Assembly (NCBI GenBank): GCA_963789565.1
Contig: CAWBKX010000002.1
Span: forward strand, 1,674,001 to 1,738,000
Source of the DNA: CALAGB01 sp963789565
GTDB taxonomy: Bacteria > Chloroflexota > Chloroflexia > Thermomicrobiales > Thermomicrobiaceae
DNA: 64,000 bases
Direction: 5' to 3'
Position numbers and translations under genes: made by a program. Of this stretch, positions 1-9,124 are shown one piece after another; the stretch's first letter is position 1; each line of letters opens with the position of its first letter. Under the pieces are notes generated by a model that was not told the origin of the DNA, searched no databases, and saw nothing but the letters and a program-made list of their open reading frames with translations.

Positions 1-1280
1 TGGTCTTCCGACGGCTGGCGGTCTTCTCCGGAGGATGGACACTGGGGATGGCCGAGTCGATCTGTAGCGGCGGTGACATTGCCGCTCAGGAGGTGGTTCG
101 TCTCCTGTCCCTGCTGAGTGAAAAATCGCTCTTGCAAGCGGACGTCTCAGGCGACGAGGCGCGCTATCGGCTGCTGGAGCCGGTCCGTCAGTTCGCAAAT
201 GAGCGACTGCAAGCAAGCGGCGAGGTCGAGATCGTGCGGGAGCGGCATGCGCATCGCTATCTTGCCCTGGCAGAGGAGGCCGAGCCGCACCTGACCGGTC
301 CCAGCCAGGCCCTTTGGCTTAACCGAGTTGCGCGGGAACAGGACAATTTGCGCGCGGCGCTGGTCTTCTTCGATACCTCAGGGGACCGCGGTTCAGCGCT
401 ACGCCTCGCCGGCGCGCTCGGGCGCTTCTGGTGGACACAGGGCTTCATCGCTGAGGGGCAACGTTGGCTTTCTCGGACTCTGCAAGCGACGAAAGGCGAG
501 CATGGAGCGGAGCGAATGAAGGCGGTGAATGCGGCCTTCACCATGGCTCATCGCCGCGGCGAATACGCCGCAGCGCGATCTCTCGCGCAAGAGTGCCTGA
601 AGTTGGCTCAGCAGCACGACGACCGATCCGGCATGGGCTGGGCGCTTACCCAACTCGGGATGGTCGCAGCCGAGACCGGCGGCGATCAGCAAGCCCTCCT
701 GGAGCAGAGTCTGGAGATCTTCCGCGAAATCGGCGATACCCGGGGAACCGCCGAGGTGCTCAACATGCTGGGGGAAATCAAACGGGCGCAGGGAGACGAT
801 TACGTCGCCTCACAACTCTATGAGGAAAGCCTGGTTCTCTGGCAGAGCCTTGGAGATGAACAGTACATCGCCACCGTACTGCACAATCTTGGCCGCGTTG
901 CCGAGCACCGAGAAGATTCCCAGCGGGCGGCATCATTGCTCCTGGATAGCCTGACGCGCTTTCAGGACTTGCACATCAACAATGGTGTTGCCCTCTGCCT
1001 GCGGGGTCTCGCCGGTGTCGCCGTTGCACGGGACCAACCAGAGGTAGCATCACGCTTCCTTGGCGCGGCGGAGGTGATCGCCGAGCGTACGGGGGTCGTC
1101 GAAGATTCGGCTGATCGGGCTCAAACGCAATCCGCGGTGGCAGCCGCACAAACTGGGCTCGACGATGCGATATTTGCCGAGGCCTGGTCTGCCGGCAAGG
1201 CACTCTCGATGGACGCGGTCATCCGTGAGGCGCATGACTTCGTGGGTCAACTCCGCGCGAAGCGGGACATCACCCGTTAG
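1..1280 (+). CDS. TPR-containing ATPase-type transcriptional regulator, 3' part
   Basis: The open frame enters from the left edge (codons from base 3) and reads VFRRLAVFSGGWTL before the first ATG at 48. This is the typical sequence just after the NB-ARC-like ATPase domain of large LuxR/AfsR-type regulators, so the ATPase and any DNA-binding domain lie outside the window. What remains is a winged-helix-like stretch (KSLLQADVSGDEARYRLLEPVRQFA) followed by TPR-like helical repeats rich in A/L/G over the rest of the protein. Such repeats serve as protein- or ligand-sensing scaffolds. The ATG at 48 is therefore not the true start. Function beyond 'regulator' cannot be said. Confidence 0.8.
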   Translation, partial: VFRRLAVFSGGWTLGMAESICSGGDIAAQEVVRLLSLLSEKSLLQADVSGDEARYRLLEPVRQFANERLQASGEVEIVRERHAHRYLALAEEAEPHLTGPSQALWLNRVAREQDNLRAALVFFDTSGDRGSALRLAGALGRFWWTQGFIAEGQRWLSRTLQATKGEHGAERMKAVNAAFTMAHRRGEYAAARSLAQECLKLAQQHDDRSGMGWALTQLGMVAAETGGDQQALLEQSLEIFREIGDTRGTAEVLNMLGEIKRAQGDDYVASQLYEESLVLWQSLGDEQYIATVLHNLGRVAEHREDSQRAASLLLDSLTRFQDLHINNGVALCLRGLAGVAVARDQPEVASRFLGAAEVIAERTGVVEDSADRAQTQSAVAAAQTGLDDAIFAEAWSAGKALSMDAVIREAHDFVGQLRAKRDITR

Positions 1281-1582
1281 ATACAGACAAGCACTGCTGC
1301 AACGACCATTGCAAAGCTCCAGAGTTTTTCGATCCGAGCCACTGTGGGTGCGTCTGTCCGCTTAGTGGTGACCGCGGCGACAAGTGCGGTGAGCAACACT
1401 GACAGCATTGGCGCGCCTCGGATTACTCGTTCTATGGCTGTCAGTCAATCTGACGGAGAACTGCTGCAGGTGGCGCTACTGTCCTGGAGGACCGTCTGCG
1501 CCACCCGGCGGCTCTTATCATTGCCGGTGATAGGATTATCCTGAGCATCTTGTGCATAGACGCCGTCACAACAGGGACAATC

Positions 1583-2131
1583 GTGAGCGACAACGAGATC
1601 GAACCAGTCGAGCCGGAATCACAGGGAGACCAGGACGGCGTCCTTGCTACGTTGAAAGACGTCGGCGAGCGCGTACCGGCCTATGCCAAACTCTCTGTCA
1701 ACCTGGTTTCGGCCGGCAAGATGTCGGCGGCTCAACAAAGCCAGATCCTTGGGCCACTCGGCTACGGACCGGCCTCGCGCTTCACCCGCTTCGTGCCGAT
1801 CCTGAACCAGATCAGCCGTGTCCTGTCGATGATCGGCACCATCCGCTTCGTTCTCACCCAGATGGACGCGGAGTCGGCCAATGAATTGCTGGCGGCGGTG
1901 GGACTCAGTCGCGAGCAGGTCGAGCAGGATTTCGCAACGACGCGTGACCTCGCTAAACGTGCCGGACAGGTCGGCTCGCGCGAAGCCTCCAGGGCGCTTG
2001 AATCAGGATCGCGGGCTCTCGAGAGTGGCGCTCGCGTCGCTGGTCGACTGACCGGAAAAGGCATTCGTTCCTTTCGCAACTGGCAGGCTCGCACGGCGGA
2101 CCGATCTAACGATCAACGCAATCAATCCTGA
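1583..2131 (+). CDS. DUF1232-related protein, divergent paralogue of the next gene
   Basis: The centre (residues about 40-120) lines up with the neighbour at 2186: both have a helix, a GAIGYG/GPLGYG turn, an 'hVPhLxQh' segment and 'GTIRFVLTQM' versus 'GAVRFTLDRI', then '(A)NE.LMAVGL'. The neighbour has the SPIDLVPG core typical of DUF1232 (YkvA-like); here it is replaced by SRFTRFVP, so the signature is lost. The C-terminus is a charged helix with SGSRALESGARVAG repeats. GTG at 1583 is preferred over ATG at 1550 because AGGGA lies just upstream; the ATG lacks a ribosome site. Tandem duplication followed by divergence is the likely origin. Biochemical role unknown. Confidence 0.65.
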   Translation: MSDNEIEPVEPESQGDQDGVLATLKDVGERVPAYAKLSVNLVSAGKMSAAQQSQILGPLGYGPASRFTRFVPILNQISRVLSMIGTIRFVLTQMDAESANELLAAVGLSREQVEQDFATTRDLAKRAGQVGSREASRALESGSRALESGARVAGRLTGKGIRSFRNWQARTADRSNDQRNQS

Positions 2132-2185
2132 TCCGCGGGACCTGCGGCGCATGTCAGATCGGCGCTACTGATTGGACAGCAGAAC

Positions 2186-2644
2186 ATGAGCACAACCTCT
2201 GAACCCAGATTGCGCGATATGCTGGGGACATTGCTGCGACATTCCCCACGCTACGTCCGCCTGACCAAGCATCTGCTGGCCGACGAGCGGCTGTCGGCGT
2301 TGGACAAGGCGCCGCTGGTTGGCGCGATCGGCTACGGAATCTCACCCATCGACCTCGTGCCGGGCATCGTACCGGTGCTCGGACAACTCGACGACATGGC
2401 CGTGATGCTGGGCGCAGTCCGGTTCACGCTCGACCGCATTCCCTCGGACATCGCCAACGAGCATTTGATGGCGGTGGGACTCATCCGCGCCGACGTCGAT
2501 GACGACATCACCAATTGCCGCCGGGCGGCCAAACGCATCTTGTGGACCGGAGCACGCGGCGCCGCTCGCGTCGTGCGAACTGGAGCGGTCTTTTCGTTCC
2601 GACTGGCTGAGTCCGGCATTCGCGGCTGGCGCAACGCATCATAG
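2186..2644 (+). CDS. DUF1232 (YkvA-like) domain protein
   Basis: 152 residues. Residues about 30-75 contain the DUF1232 core: LSALDKAPLVGAIGYG, then ISPIDLVPGIVPVLGQLDD, a hydrophobic hairpin whose SPIDLVP turn is the family hallmark. Members are small, probably membrane-associated proteins without a settled function. The C-terminal 50 residues form a basic amphipathic helix. It follows its divergent paralogue by 54 bp in the same direction, so the two are probably co-transcribed and may form a hetero-oligomer (inference). Confidence 0.75.
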   Translation: MSTTSEPRLRDMLGTLLRHSPRYVRLTKHLLADERLSALDKAPLVGAIGYGISPIDLVPGIVPVLGQLDDMAVMLGAVRFTLDRIPSDIANEHLMAVGLIRADVDDDITNCRRAAKRILWTGARGAARVVRTGAVFSFRLAESGIRGWRNAS

Positions 2645-2788
2645 CGTTTCGTGCGTCACTCGCCGTCATTCAGCGGCTCGAGTCAAACCTTTCCCACATG
2701 AACATCGGCACATCTCCTGGCGTCCCGCGATGCCGGGTGGGATATTCTTGACGCGAGCGATGCCACGCCTGGCTCCGAAGAAGCCGTC

Positions 2789-3316
2789 GTGCCGGTGCGT
2801 CGCTCTAACCATGCTCACACTCCAGACAGACGCGTCTGGTGGAAGGTGCAACACGTCGTGTTCTCCCGCAACGGCCTGATCGTCGTCGTGATCGTTCTAA
2901 TCGCGGTCGGTGTCTTTTCGTATGTCGCCTTCAGGACAGCCGAGACCCCCGTCAGCACGACGACACCAACCACCGCGAGCGGAACCGCCAGCCCGCAGTC
3001 GCAGTCAGATCTGGTGGAACAGGGGCAGACCCTCTTTCAGCAATATCGCTGCAATGTGTGTCACACGACCACGGGCGGTAACGCGGCCGGACCGACCATG
3101 AAGGGTCTTGCGGGGAGCCAGGTCAAGTTCAACGACGGCACTGTGGCGGTAGCGGATAGCGACTATCTGCGCAACAGCATCCTGGACCCAGACGGCAAGA
3201 TCGTGGCTGGCTATGGTCCTGGAGTCATGAGCGCCGCGCTCGATCCGTTCTCCCAACAGCTCCAGCAAGACGACCACGTCGCCGCGATGGTGGCATACAT
3301 CGAGAGTTTGAAGTAG
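2789..3316 (+). CDS. Membrane-anchored class I cytochrome c
   Basis: An N-terminal transmembrane anchor (GLIVVVIVLIAVGVFSYVAF) is followed by a Thr/Ser/Pro linker and a single haem domain. The haem-binding site is CNVCH near residue 91, and a Met ligand is likely within GPGVMSAAL. The end, DDHVAAMVAYIESL, is the usual C-terminal helix of small cytochromes c and of the cytochrome c domain fused to caa3 oxidase subunit II. It should sit outside the membrane and carry electrons to a terminal oxidase or other acceptor. Start is uncertain: GTG 2789 gives 175 aa, while GTG 2846 or 2858, after GGAAGG, give shorter N-termini. No oxidase genes adjoin. Confidence 0.85.
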   Translation: MPVRRSNHAHTPDRRVWWKVQHVVFSRNGLIVVVIVLIAVGVFSYVAFRTAETPVSTTTPTTASGTASPQSQSDLVEQGQTLFQQYRCNVCHTTTGGNAAGPTMKGLAGSQVKFNDGTVAVADSDYLRNSILDPDGKIVAGYGPGVMSAALDPFSQQLQQDDHVAAMVAYIESLK

Positions 3317-3326
3317 AAGAAAAGCA

Positions 3327-3475
3327 CCCTCATCCCCTGACCCGGTCCATCCCTCTCACTCCCTTCCCACTGAAGGGCGAACCATCTCCCGCAAAGCAGG
3401 AGAAGGGAACAACGCGCACCGTTGGACCTCGTCTCTCTTCTCCCGTTCGGACGGGAGGAGGGTCGGGGATGAGGG
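3327..3475. repeat. REP/MITE-like repeat with terminal inverted ends
   Basis: Ends are near-perfect inverted repeats: CCCTCATCCCCTGACCC (3327-3343) and GGGTCGGGGATGAGGG (3460-3475), differing by one inserted base. Inside is a strong hairpin, CTCCCGT-TCGG-ACGGGAG (3440-3457), and a weaker one (TCTCC...GGAGA). It fills the gap between two convergent genes and may also terminate both transcripts. Its copy number elsewhere in the genome is not visible here. Confidence 0.55.
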
Positions 3476-3483
3476 CTGCCTTC

Positions 3484-5109
3484 TTACCGCTCGTTCGGGC
3501 GCACAACCGGCCAGATGCTCGGCATCTCGCCAACCGGAACCTCGATGAGCACCGGCGCGTCCATCTTGATCGCACTGCGCAGAACCGAACGCAAGTCGTC
3601 CGGGCTGTTTGCGCGCATGCCAACCACGCCGAAGAGCTCGGCAAGCTTGGCGAAGTCCGGATTCTTCAACGTCGAGGCGATGGTGCGACCGTGGAACGTC
3701 TGCTGCTGGATGCGCTTGACGTTACCGTAGGCGTTGTCCGTGAAGACGATGCCCACCATGTTGATATTGTGCATCGCCATGGTCGACAGCTCCTGCACGT
3801 TGTACATGAAGCCGCCATCACCGTTAACCGACACGACCTTCTTGTCCGGATTACCAACCTGTGCGCCGAGTGCCGTGGCGAAGCCGTATCCCAGCGTGCC
3901 CTGATAGCCGGAGGTCACATAGGTGCGGGGCTTGTAGACCGGGAAGGCGTTGTGCATCCAGTAGCCGACCTGTGTGCTCTCCGCTACCGCGATGCCGTCG
4001 TCCGGTAGCTCCTCGCGAATCACGGAGGCGAAGGCAGCCTGGGGCTGGACCTCGAAGAAGGCGTCTTCGATGCGCTCCTTCAGATCCTCCAATTCTTCCT
4101 TGCGCGACTCCCGTTTGCGGTTGTGCTTCGGTACACGGTTGATCAGGTCGGTCAAACCAAGCTTAGCGTCCGAGACGATACCGATCTCGGGCCGATAGTT
4201 ACGGCCGACCTCATCGGCATCGACGTCCATCTGGATGATGGTGTGGTGCTCTTCAGGTTTCCAATTCGTGCGTGTCGGCTGGGCAAAACGCGTGCCGACC
4301 ACGAAGATGGCGTCCGATTTCGGCAGCAGCTCCATGCTGGCGTGATAGTTCTGCGCCAGATAGTGGCGCGAGGAGAGGGCACCCTTGCCGCTGCTCGACA
4401 TGATGACCGGCGCCTGCAGCATCTCAGCCAGCTCACGCAGCTCATCCCATGCCTCGGCCTGGAGAATGCCTCCACCCACGAAAATGACTGGGCTCTTCGC
4501 TTCTCCCAGTGCCTTGGCGGCCTGCTCCAGCGCATCGGGATCGCCCGAGGGGCGCGATGGCGTGATCGGCTCCTGCAACTCGACGTTGCCAACCGCCTGC
4601 AATACGTCCGGCGGAATCTCGATCTCGACCGGGCGGGTGCGGCCCGTGCGCAGCTGACGGAAGGCTTCCGTCACGATTCCCGGTACGTCTTCCGGCTTCA
4701 TGGCGCGGCCGGACCACTTGGTGACCGATCGCACCATCTCGAGTTGGTTCGGAATCTCATGCAGCACGCCACGCCCGACCTCGATCAGGTCTGACTGGAT
4801 CTGCCCGGAGATGCACAGTACGGGTGAGCACGTAGCGTACGCGGTGGAGAGTCCGGCCATGGCGTTCAAGAGGCCGGGACCCGGCACGACGAGACAGGTG
4901 CCGACCCGACCCGTGGTGCGAGCATAGCCGTCGGCCATATAGGATGTCGCCTGCTCATGCCGCGTGTGATAGACCTTCACCTGGTCCTTGGCGTCGTAGA
5001 GGGCGTCGAATGCCCAGTCGAGCTGAACACCGGGGAGACCGAAAATCACGTCCACCCCGTGTTTGAGTACTGATTGGACGAGGGCCTGCCCCCCAGTCAT
5101 CTGTGCCAC
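3484..5109 (-). CDS. Thiamine-diphosphate-dependent enzyme, acetolactate synthase-like
   Basis: About 541 aa, with the three-domain layout of the IlvB/POX/benzoylformate decarboxylase superfamily: N-terminal PYR domain with the catalytic Glu in YHTRHEQATSYMADGYAR, a central domain (SPVIFVGGGILQAEAWDEL), and a C-terminal PP domain with the ThDP/Mg motif NGDGGFMYNVQELSTM and, further on, FTDNAYGN. The start is GTG at 5109, preceded by AAAGGA; the longer frame upstream has no homologous look. No ilvN or other branched-chain gene is adjacent, so acetolactate synthesis is not assured. Substrate is unknown: a 2-oxo acid decarboxylase or carboligase. It converges with the cytochrome c gene across a repeat. 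Confidence 0.85.
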   Translation of the reverse strand: MAQMTGGQALVQSVLKHGVDVIFGLPGVQLDWAFDALYDAKDQVKVYHTRHEQATSYMADGYARTTGRVGTCLVVPGPGLLNAMAGLSTAYATCSPVLCISGQIQSDLIEVGRGVLHEIPNQLEMVRSVTKWSGRAMKPEDVPGIVTEAFRQLRTGRTRPVEIEIPPDVLQAVGNVELQEPITPSRPSGDPDALEQAAKALGEAKSPVIFVGGGILQAEAWDELRELAEMLQAPVIMSSSGKGALSSRHYLAQNYHASMELLPKSDAIFVVGTRFAQPTRTNWKPEEHHTIIQMDVDADEVGRNYRPEIGIVSDAKLGLTDLINRVPKHNRKRESRKEELEDLKERIEDAFFEVQPQAAFASVIREELPDDGIAVAESTQVGYWMHNAFPVYKPRTYVTSGYQGTLGYGFATALGAQVGNPDKKVVSVNGDGGFMYNVQELSTMAMHNINMVGIVFTDNAYGNVKRIQQQTFHGRTIASTLKNPDFAKLAELFGVVGMRANSPDDLRSVLRSAIKMDAPVLIEVPVGEMPSIWPVVRPNER

Positions 5110-5795
5110 AGAAAATCCTTTCCATTTCCGCGACCGGCTCCCAGCCAGCGGCGGGCCGCTCGCCCTTTCGCTCCTCGACCACACTTCATCCGACGTCGGC
5201 TTGGCTGCACCTACAGCCACGATCCCGACGCGTATTCCGCGCGGCACGACAACCGCCCATAACGTGGCGACTCAGTCGAGTCCTCCGGATACTTCGGGCG
5301 ATTGTCTATGTATGCGGCAGGCGACGACGATGGCGCTGCCAATGCTCTTCGTTATTCCGCATTGTAGACAATGATCGGTCAATATGCAGCCCCTCGAGTT
5401 CGTCATATGCACATGGCGCAAAGCGGATGAACTTCGCCCAGCAACCATTCATCCACCGGGACTGAATGATTTCGGGATGAGGCGGACCGATGCGAGGGCA
5501 GCTGAAACACCACAATGCCGCATTCAGACACATTGACACGCTTTTGTCGCATTTTCATGACGGCTGTTATGAACCCGTCGCCATCTGACCGATAGCATGG
5601 GCCTTGGTAGTACACGGTGCCTCTCGTGTTGAAGATAGATCGGGGGCCACGTCGGGTCCCATATCTGACGGCAAAGTCTCTGATCCGCAACACATCCTCA
5701 ACCATCCCTCTTCCTCGGCCCGGAAGTCCGGGCCGTCCTCATTTAATGGTCGCGATGAGCGCGTGTGATTCAGGAGATTGACCCGTCGTCAGAGT
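5110..5795. other. Long intergenic region
   Basis: Some 680 bp between divergent genes. Only short frames with no family resemblance are seen. A perfect hairpin, CGGCCCGG-AAGT-CCGGGCCG, lies at 5716-5735, some 60 bases before the permease; its position in the leader suggests a terminator or an attenuator-like structure rather than a gene end. Promoters for both flanking genes must lie here but none is clear by eye. Confidence 0.5.
5716..5735. terminator. GC-rich hairpin in leader of permease gene
   Basis: Eight-bp perfect stem CGGCCCGG/CCGGGCCG with loop AAGT, followed by TCCTCATTT. It could terminate upstream transcription; a regulatory role for the downstream gene is possible but unsupported. 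Confidence 0.4.
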
Positions 5796-7085
5796 ATGAT
5801 GCGACGCATGGATGCGGCCGCTTCCTCGATCATTTTGATACTGACATTAGCTCTGGTCATCTTCCGCCCACGCGGTCTACCCGCGGCAGTGCCTGCGGCG
5901 GTGGGCGGTCTGATCGTTCTGGGTGCCCGCTTGGTGTCGCTGCACCAGGCATGGGAGATCATCCGTCTGGCACAGGACGCCCTGGTCTTTCTCGTCGGCA
6001 TGATGATGATCAGCGCCATCGTCGAGCGGGCCGGCTTCTTCGATTGGTGCGCGTTACTGGCGGCCCGCGCTGGTCAGGGAAGTGTCCGTCGTCTCTACCT
6101 CTTCATCTTCTTGACCGGTACGATCATCACCGCGTTTCTGTCGCTCGACGCCACCGCCATCGTCCTGACGCCGATCGTTTTCACGATGGCGCAGCGCTTC
6201 AAGTTGCGACCCCTCCCCTTCATGTTCGCCTGTGGCTTCATTGCCAACACGGCTTCTCTGTTCATGCCGATCTCGAACCTCACGAATCTGTTGATCTACC
6301 ATGCGCTCGATCTGGGTTTCCTCCGTTTTTCCGCCATGATGCTGCTTCCGGCCATTCTGGCCGTCGTCGCCAATGCGCTCCTGTTCACTTACATCTTCCG
6401 GCACGACGTACGTGGCCACTATCATGGTCCGTTCAATCCGTTTCGCGCGACCAATCGCTCGTTCTTCAACGTGGCCGTGCTCGGTCTGGCCCTCACGCTT
6501 GTCGCCATCTTCATAGCGTCGGTGCTGCACGCCCCGATCGGTTGGGTGGCGTTGGCAGGCGGGCTGATGCTGATGCTGGTCTGCTGGCAGAAGCGGTGGG
6601 TCAATCCGGGCACGACGATTCGGGCCGTCTCGTGGAACCTGATCGTGCTTGTGATTGGTCTATTTCTGGTGGTGCAGGCAGTCGAGAATGCCGGGCTGGC
6701 GCATCGACTTGACCATCTGGTGAATTCAAGCTCTTCGGGGCACTCGTTTCTTCAAATCCTGGCGGTCGCCGCGGGAACCGCGATCGGTTCAAACCTGATC
6801 AACAACATCCCCATGACGATCGTGGCCGGAACCGTGTTGCACTCAGGAACGACCGCGGCAACGTTGCGCCCGACGTTGGGCTACGCCGCGTTGATCGGGA
6901 CGAATATCGGACCGAACCTGACCATCACCGGGTCGCTGGCCACACTCATCTGGCTGAGCATCGTGCAGCGGCGCGGCGTTTCGATCACCGCTGGTCAGTT
7001 TCTGAGGCTCGGCATCATCGCAACGCCGGTCATCTTCTTGAGCGCCGTCGTAGGGCTGTGGATCTCTCTGAGTCTATTTGTCTGA
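5796..7085 (+). CDS. ArsB/NhaD-type ion transporter permease
   Basis: A polytopic membrane protein of about 429 aa with ten or more hydrophobic segments. SNLTNLL near residue 165 and the second-half GSNLINNIPMT plus GTNIGPNLTITGSLATLIW are the paired re-entrant motifs of the ArsB/NhaD/CitM (ion transporter) superfamily. The large cytosolic loop and ATPase partner of arsenite pumps are absent nearby, so Na+/H+ or dicarboxylate transport is as likely as arsenite. ATG at 5796 is chosen; TTG at 5778 abuts AGGAG too closely. It stands alone. Confidence 0.8.
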   Translation: MMRRMDAAASSIILILTLALVIFRPRGLPAAVPAAVGGLIVLGARLVSLHQAWEIIRLAQDALVFLVGMMMISAIVERAGFFDWCALLAARAGQGSVRRLYLFIFLTGTIITAFLSLDATAIVLTPIVFTMAQRFKLRPLPFMFACGFIANTASLFMPISNLTNLLIYHALDLGFLRFSAMMLLPAILAVVANALLFTYIFRHDVRGHYHGPFNPFRATNRSFFNVAVLGLALTLVAIFIASVLHAPIGWVALAGGLMLMLVCWQKRWVNPGTTIRAVSWNLIVLVIGLFLVVQAVENAGLAHRLDHLVNSSSSGHSFLQILAVAAGTAIGSNLINNIPMTIVAGTVLHSGTTAATLRPTLGYAALIGTNIGPNLTITGSLATLIWLSIVQRRGVSITAGQFLRLGIIATPVIFLSAVVGLWISLSLFV

Positions 7086-7381
7086 GGCACGCCAACTACT
7101 CATTCGCAGAGCGTTGCACGAGCTTCCCCCCGATCGTCTGTTGCCGAATTAGCTGCAGCCAGCCCTCAATTTTCCCAGCATCTTGTACGTAACTTTACGT
7201 ATAGCGCGGCCTAGAGCAGCGTGGTTATGTGGCTCTACGCTGACTGTGGTGGGGGCAATCGCTGCGCAACACACGCTCTGCAGGCCCGCAACGTCGCGTT
7301 GTAATCCGAGACGAAAATGACGCCACATCCCGATCGAGAAATGGAAGTGACTCATTGGAGACACCAGGTCGACGGCTCAAT

Positions 7382-9124
7382 ATGGTCACTGGCGCGAACG
7401 CAAAGAGGCGGAGATCGCGGCGCGGTCCGGCACGCGGATGGATCGGCTCATTTGGCCGTCGCCTCCTGCCCGTCCCGCTTCTGCTGAGCTCACTAATGGT
7501 CGTTCTGACCGCGGCACCTATCGCCGCCGCAAGTTGCACCGACTCCTGGACGAACGCAGGCGGGGGTGCCTGGGAGACCGCTGCGAACTGGTCAAATAGC
7601 AGTGTCCCGACCAGCAGCGACAATGTCTGCATCACGGTGCCGAACGTGACCGTCACGATCAACGGCGACTCCGTGAGCGCCGCCAGCCTCACCCTCGGCG
7701 GAGCGAGCGGAACGACGACGCTCGAAGTGACGCGTCCGGCCCTTGCTACCGGTGTATTGACGCTCTCGGCAGACTCGACCGTGACCACGCACGGAGAAAT
7801 CACGACATCGATCGCTGGTATCGTAACCATGTCGAGCGGCACATTGACGAATGACGGCACGCTGACCGGCGTGTCACTCGGTCTCAACGGCAACGTAACC
7901 AACGCCAGTGACGGCACGGTCAGCGTCAGCGGGAGTACCGTCACCTACGGCGCGTCGGGCAATGCCTCAGGCACGTTCACCAACGATGGCACGTTCGACG
8001 TCTCGTCGACCGGGACGTTCAACGTGGAAGGGAACACCGACACCTTCATTAACGATGGCGGGACGATCGACAATCAGGGGACCTTCGAGCTCACCAATGG
8101 GACGGGGCAAACGTTCCACGAGGGAGCCGGGACGACAACCGGCAATCCGATTCAGCTCAACAATACGAGTGGCGCCGCCCTTACCTTCACCGGCACCGGC
8201 TCGTCGAGCTTTACCGTCTTCGGCAACGCCACCGGAAATACCATCACCGGTGACATCGCCAGCGGACAGACGGTCAATTTGCAACAGAGCGGGCTGCAAC
8301 CTGGCACGCTGACCGCGACCGCCTCGTTCATCAACAACGGGACGATCAATGCTGTCAAGAGTAGCGCCCTGAACATCCCCTCTGGCGACACGCTCACCAA
8401 TAACGGCACTATCACTAAACCGACTGACGCGAATGTTAACGGTTTCACGATTTCTGGGAGCGTCACCAACGCCGCAACCGGGACGATCAGCGTGAATGCA
8501 ACGTCGACCATTAGCGCGTCGCTCACCTACACTGGCACGGGCTCGAAGTTGACCAACAACGGCACCATCGATGTCTCCGCGAACGCGTCTTTCCTGGTTG
8601 AAGGAGACAGCGACACCATCGAGAACGATGCTGGCACGATCGACAACCAGGGGACGTTCGAGCTAACCATCGGGACAGTCCAAGCCTTTACTGAGGGAGC
8701 CGGGACGACGACCGGCAACCCTATTCAATTCAAGAACAGCAGCGGGGTTGCATTGACCTTCACCGGTACCGGCTCGTCGAGCTTTACCGTCTTCGGCAAC
8801 GCCACCGGAAATACCATCACCGGTGACATCGCCAGCGGACAGACGGTCAATTCTGCAACAGAGCGGATTGCAGTCCGGCACGCTCACCTCGACCGATTCC
8901 TTCACGAACGCCGGTACGATTGCCTCAGCGGACAGCGGTGTGCTGAATATTCCCTCTGCCGACACGGTCACGAATACCGGCACGCTCGTTGTTCCGGCCG
9001 GCGCGTCGTTGAGTGTCGCCGGCAACCTGGACAATGCATCCAGCGGCACGATCGACCTCCAGGCGACGACCAGCCAGGCCGGTCAGCTGCGCTTCAATGG
9101 CAGCAACGCCACGTTGACCAATGA
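7382..9124 (+). CDS. Secreted repeat protein, N-terminal part (frameshifted)
   Basis: It begins with a basic region and a signal peptide ending near APIAAASC, then many short G/T/N/S-rich repeats such as 'FTNDGTFDVSSTGTF' and 'TNNGTI', which suggest a right-handed beta-helix or autotransporter-like passenger. The real homology ends at about 8852. An 85-bp repeat (8195-8279 and 8768-8852) is followed in the second copy by an extra C at 8853; beyond it this frame turns basic and unlike the repeats until the stop at 9124. The natural continuation is the overlapping frame 8823-12161. Together they would make one cell-surface protein of about 1590 residues. Start is uncertain (TTG 7355 is possible). 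Confidence 0.75.
   Translation: MVTGANAKRRRSRRGPARGWIGSFGRRLLPVPLLLSSLMVVLTAAPIAAASCTDSWTNAGGGAWETAANWSNSSVPTSSDNVCITVPNVTVTINGDSVSAASLTLGGASGTTTLEVTRPALATGVLTLSADSTVTTHGEITTSIAGIVTMSSGTLTNDGTLTGVSLGLNGNVTNASDGTVSVSGSTVTYGASGNASGTFTNDGTFDVSSTGTFNVEGNTDTFINDGGTIDNQGTFELTNGTGQTFHEGAGTTTGNPIQLNNTSGAALTFTGTGSSSFTVFGNATGNTITGDIASGQTVNLQQSGLQPGTLTATASFINNGTINAVKSSALNIPSGDTLTNNGTITKPTDANVNGFTISGSVTNAATGTISVNATSTISASLTYTGTGSKLTNNGTIDVSANASFLVEGDSDTIENDAGTIDNQGTFELTIGTVQAFTEGAGTTTGNPIQFKNSSGVALTFTGTGSSSFTVFGNATGNTITGDIASGQTVNSATERIAVRHAHLDRFLHERRYDCLSGQRCAEYSLCRHGHEYRHARCSGRRVVECRRQPGQCIQRHDRPPGDDQPGRSAALQWQQRHVDQ
8195..8279 (+). repeat. 85-bp direct repeat, copy 1
   Basis: Identical over 85 bases to 8768-8852 as far as I can compare. 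Both encode the same part of a repeat unit, TGSSSFTVFGNATGNT plus GDIASGQTVN, in the secreted protein. High nucleotide identity against otherwise divergent units implies recent duplication or gene conversion. Confidence 0.8.
8768..8852 (+). repeat. 85-bp direct repeat, copy 2, followed by frameshift
   Basis: Second copy of the 8195-8279 repeat. Copy 1 continues GTCAATTTGCAACAGAG and copy 2 GTCAATTCTGCAACAGAG, one C longer, which throws the frame from LQQSGLQ to SATERIA. Confidence 0.8.

Noticed and set aside
5716..5735. Riboswitch in the permease leader
   Set aside because: A single hairpin with no conserved aptamer features that I recognise.
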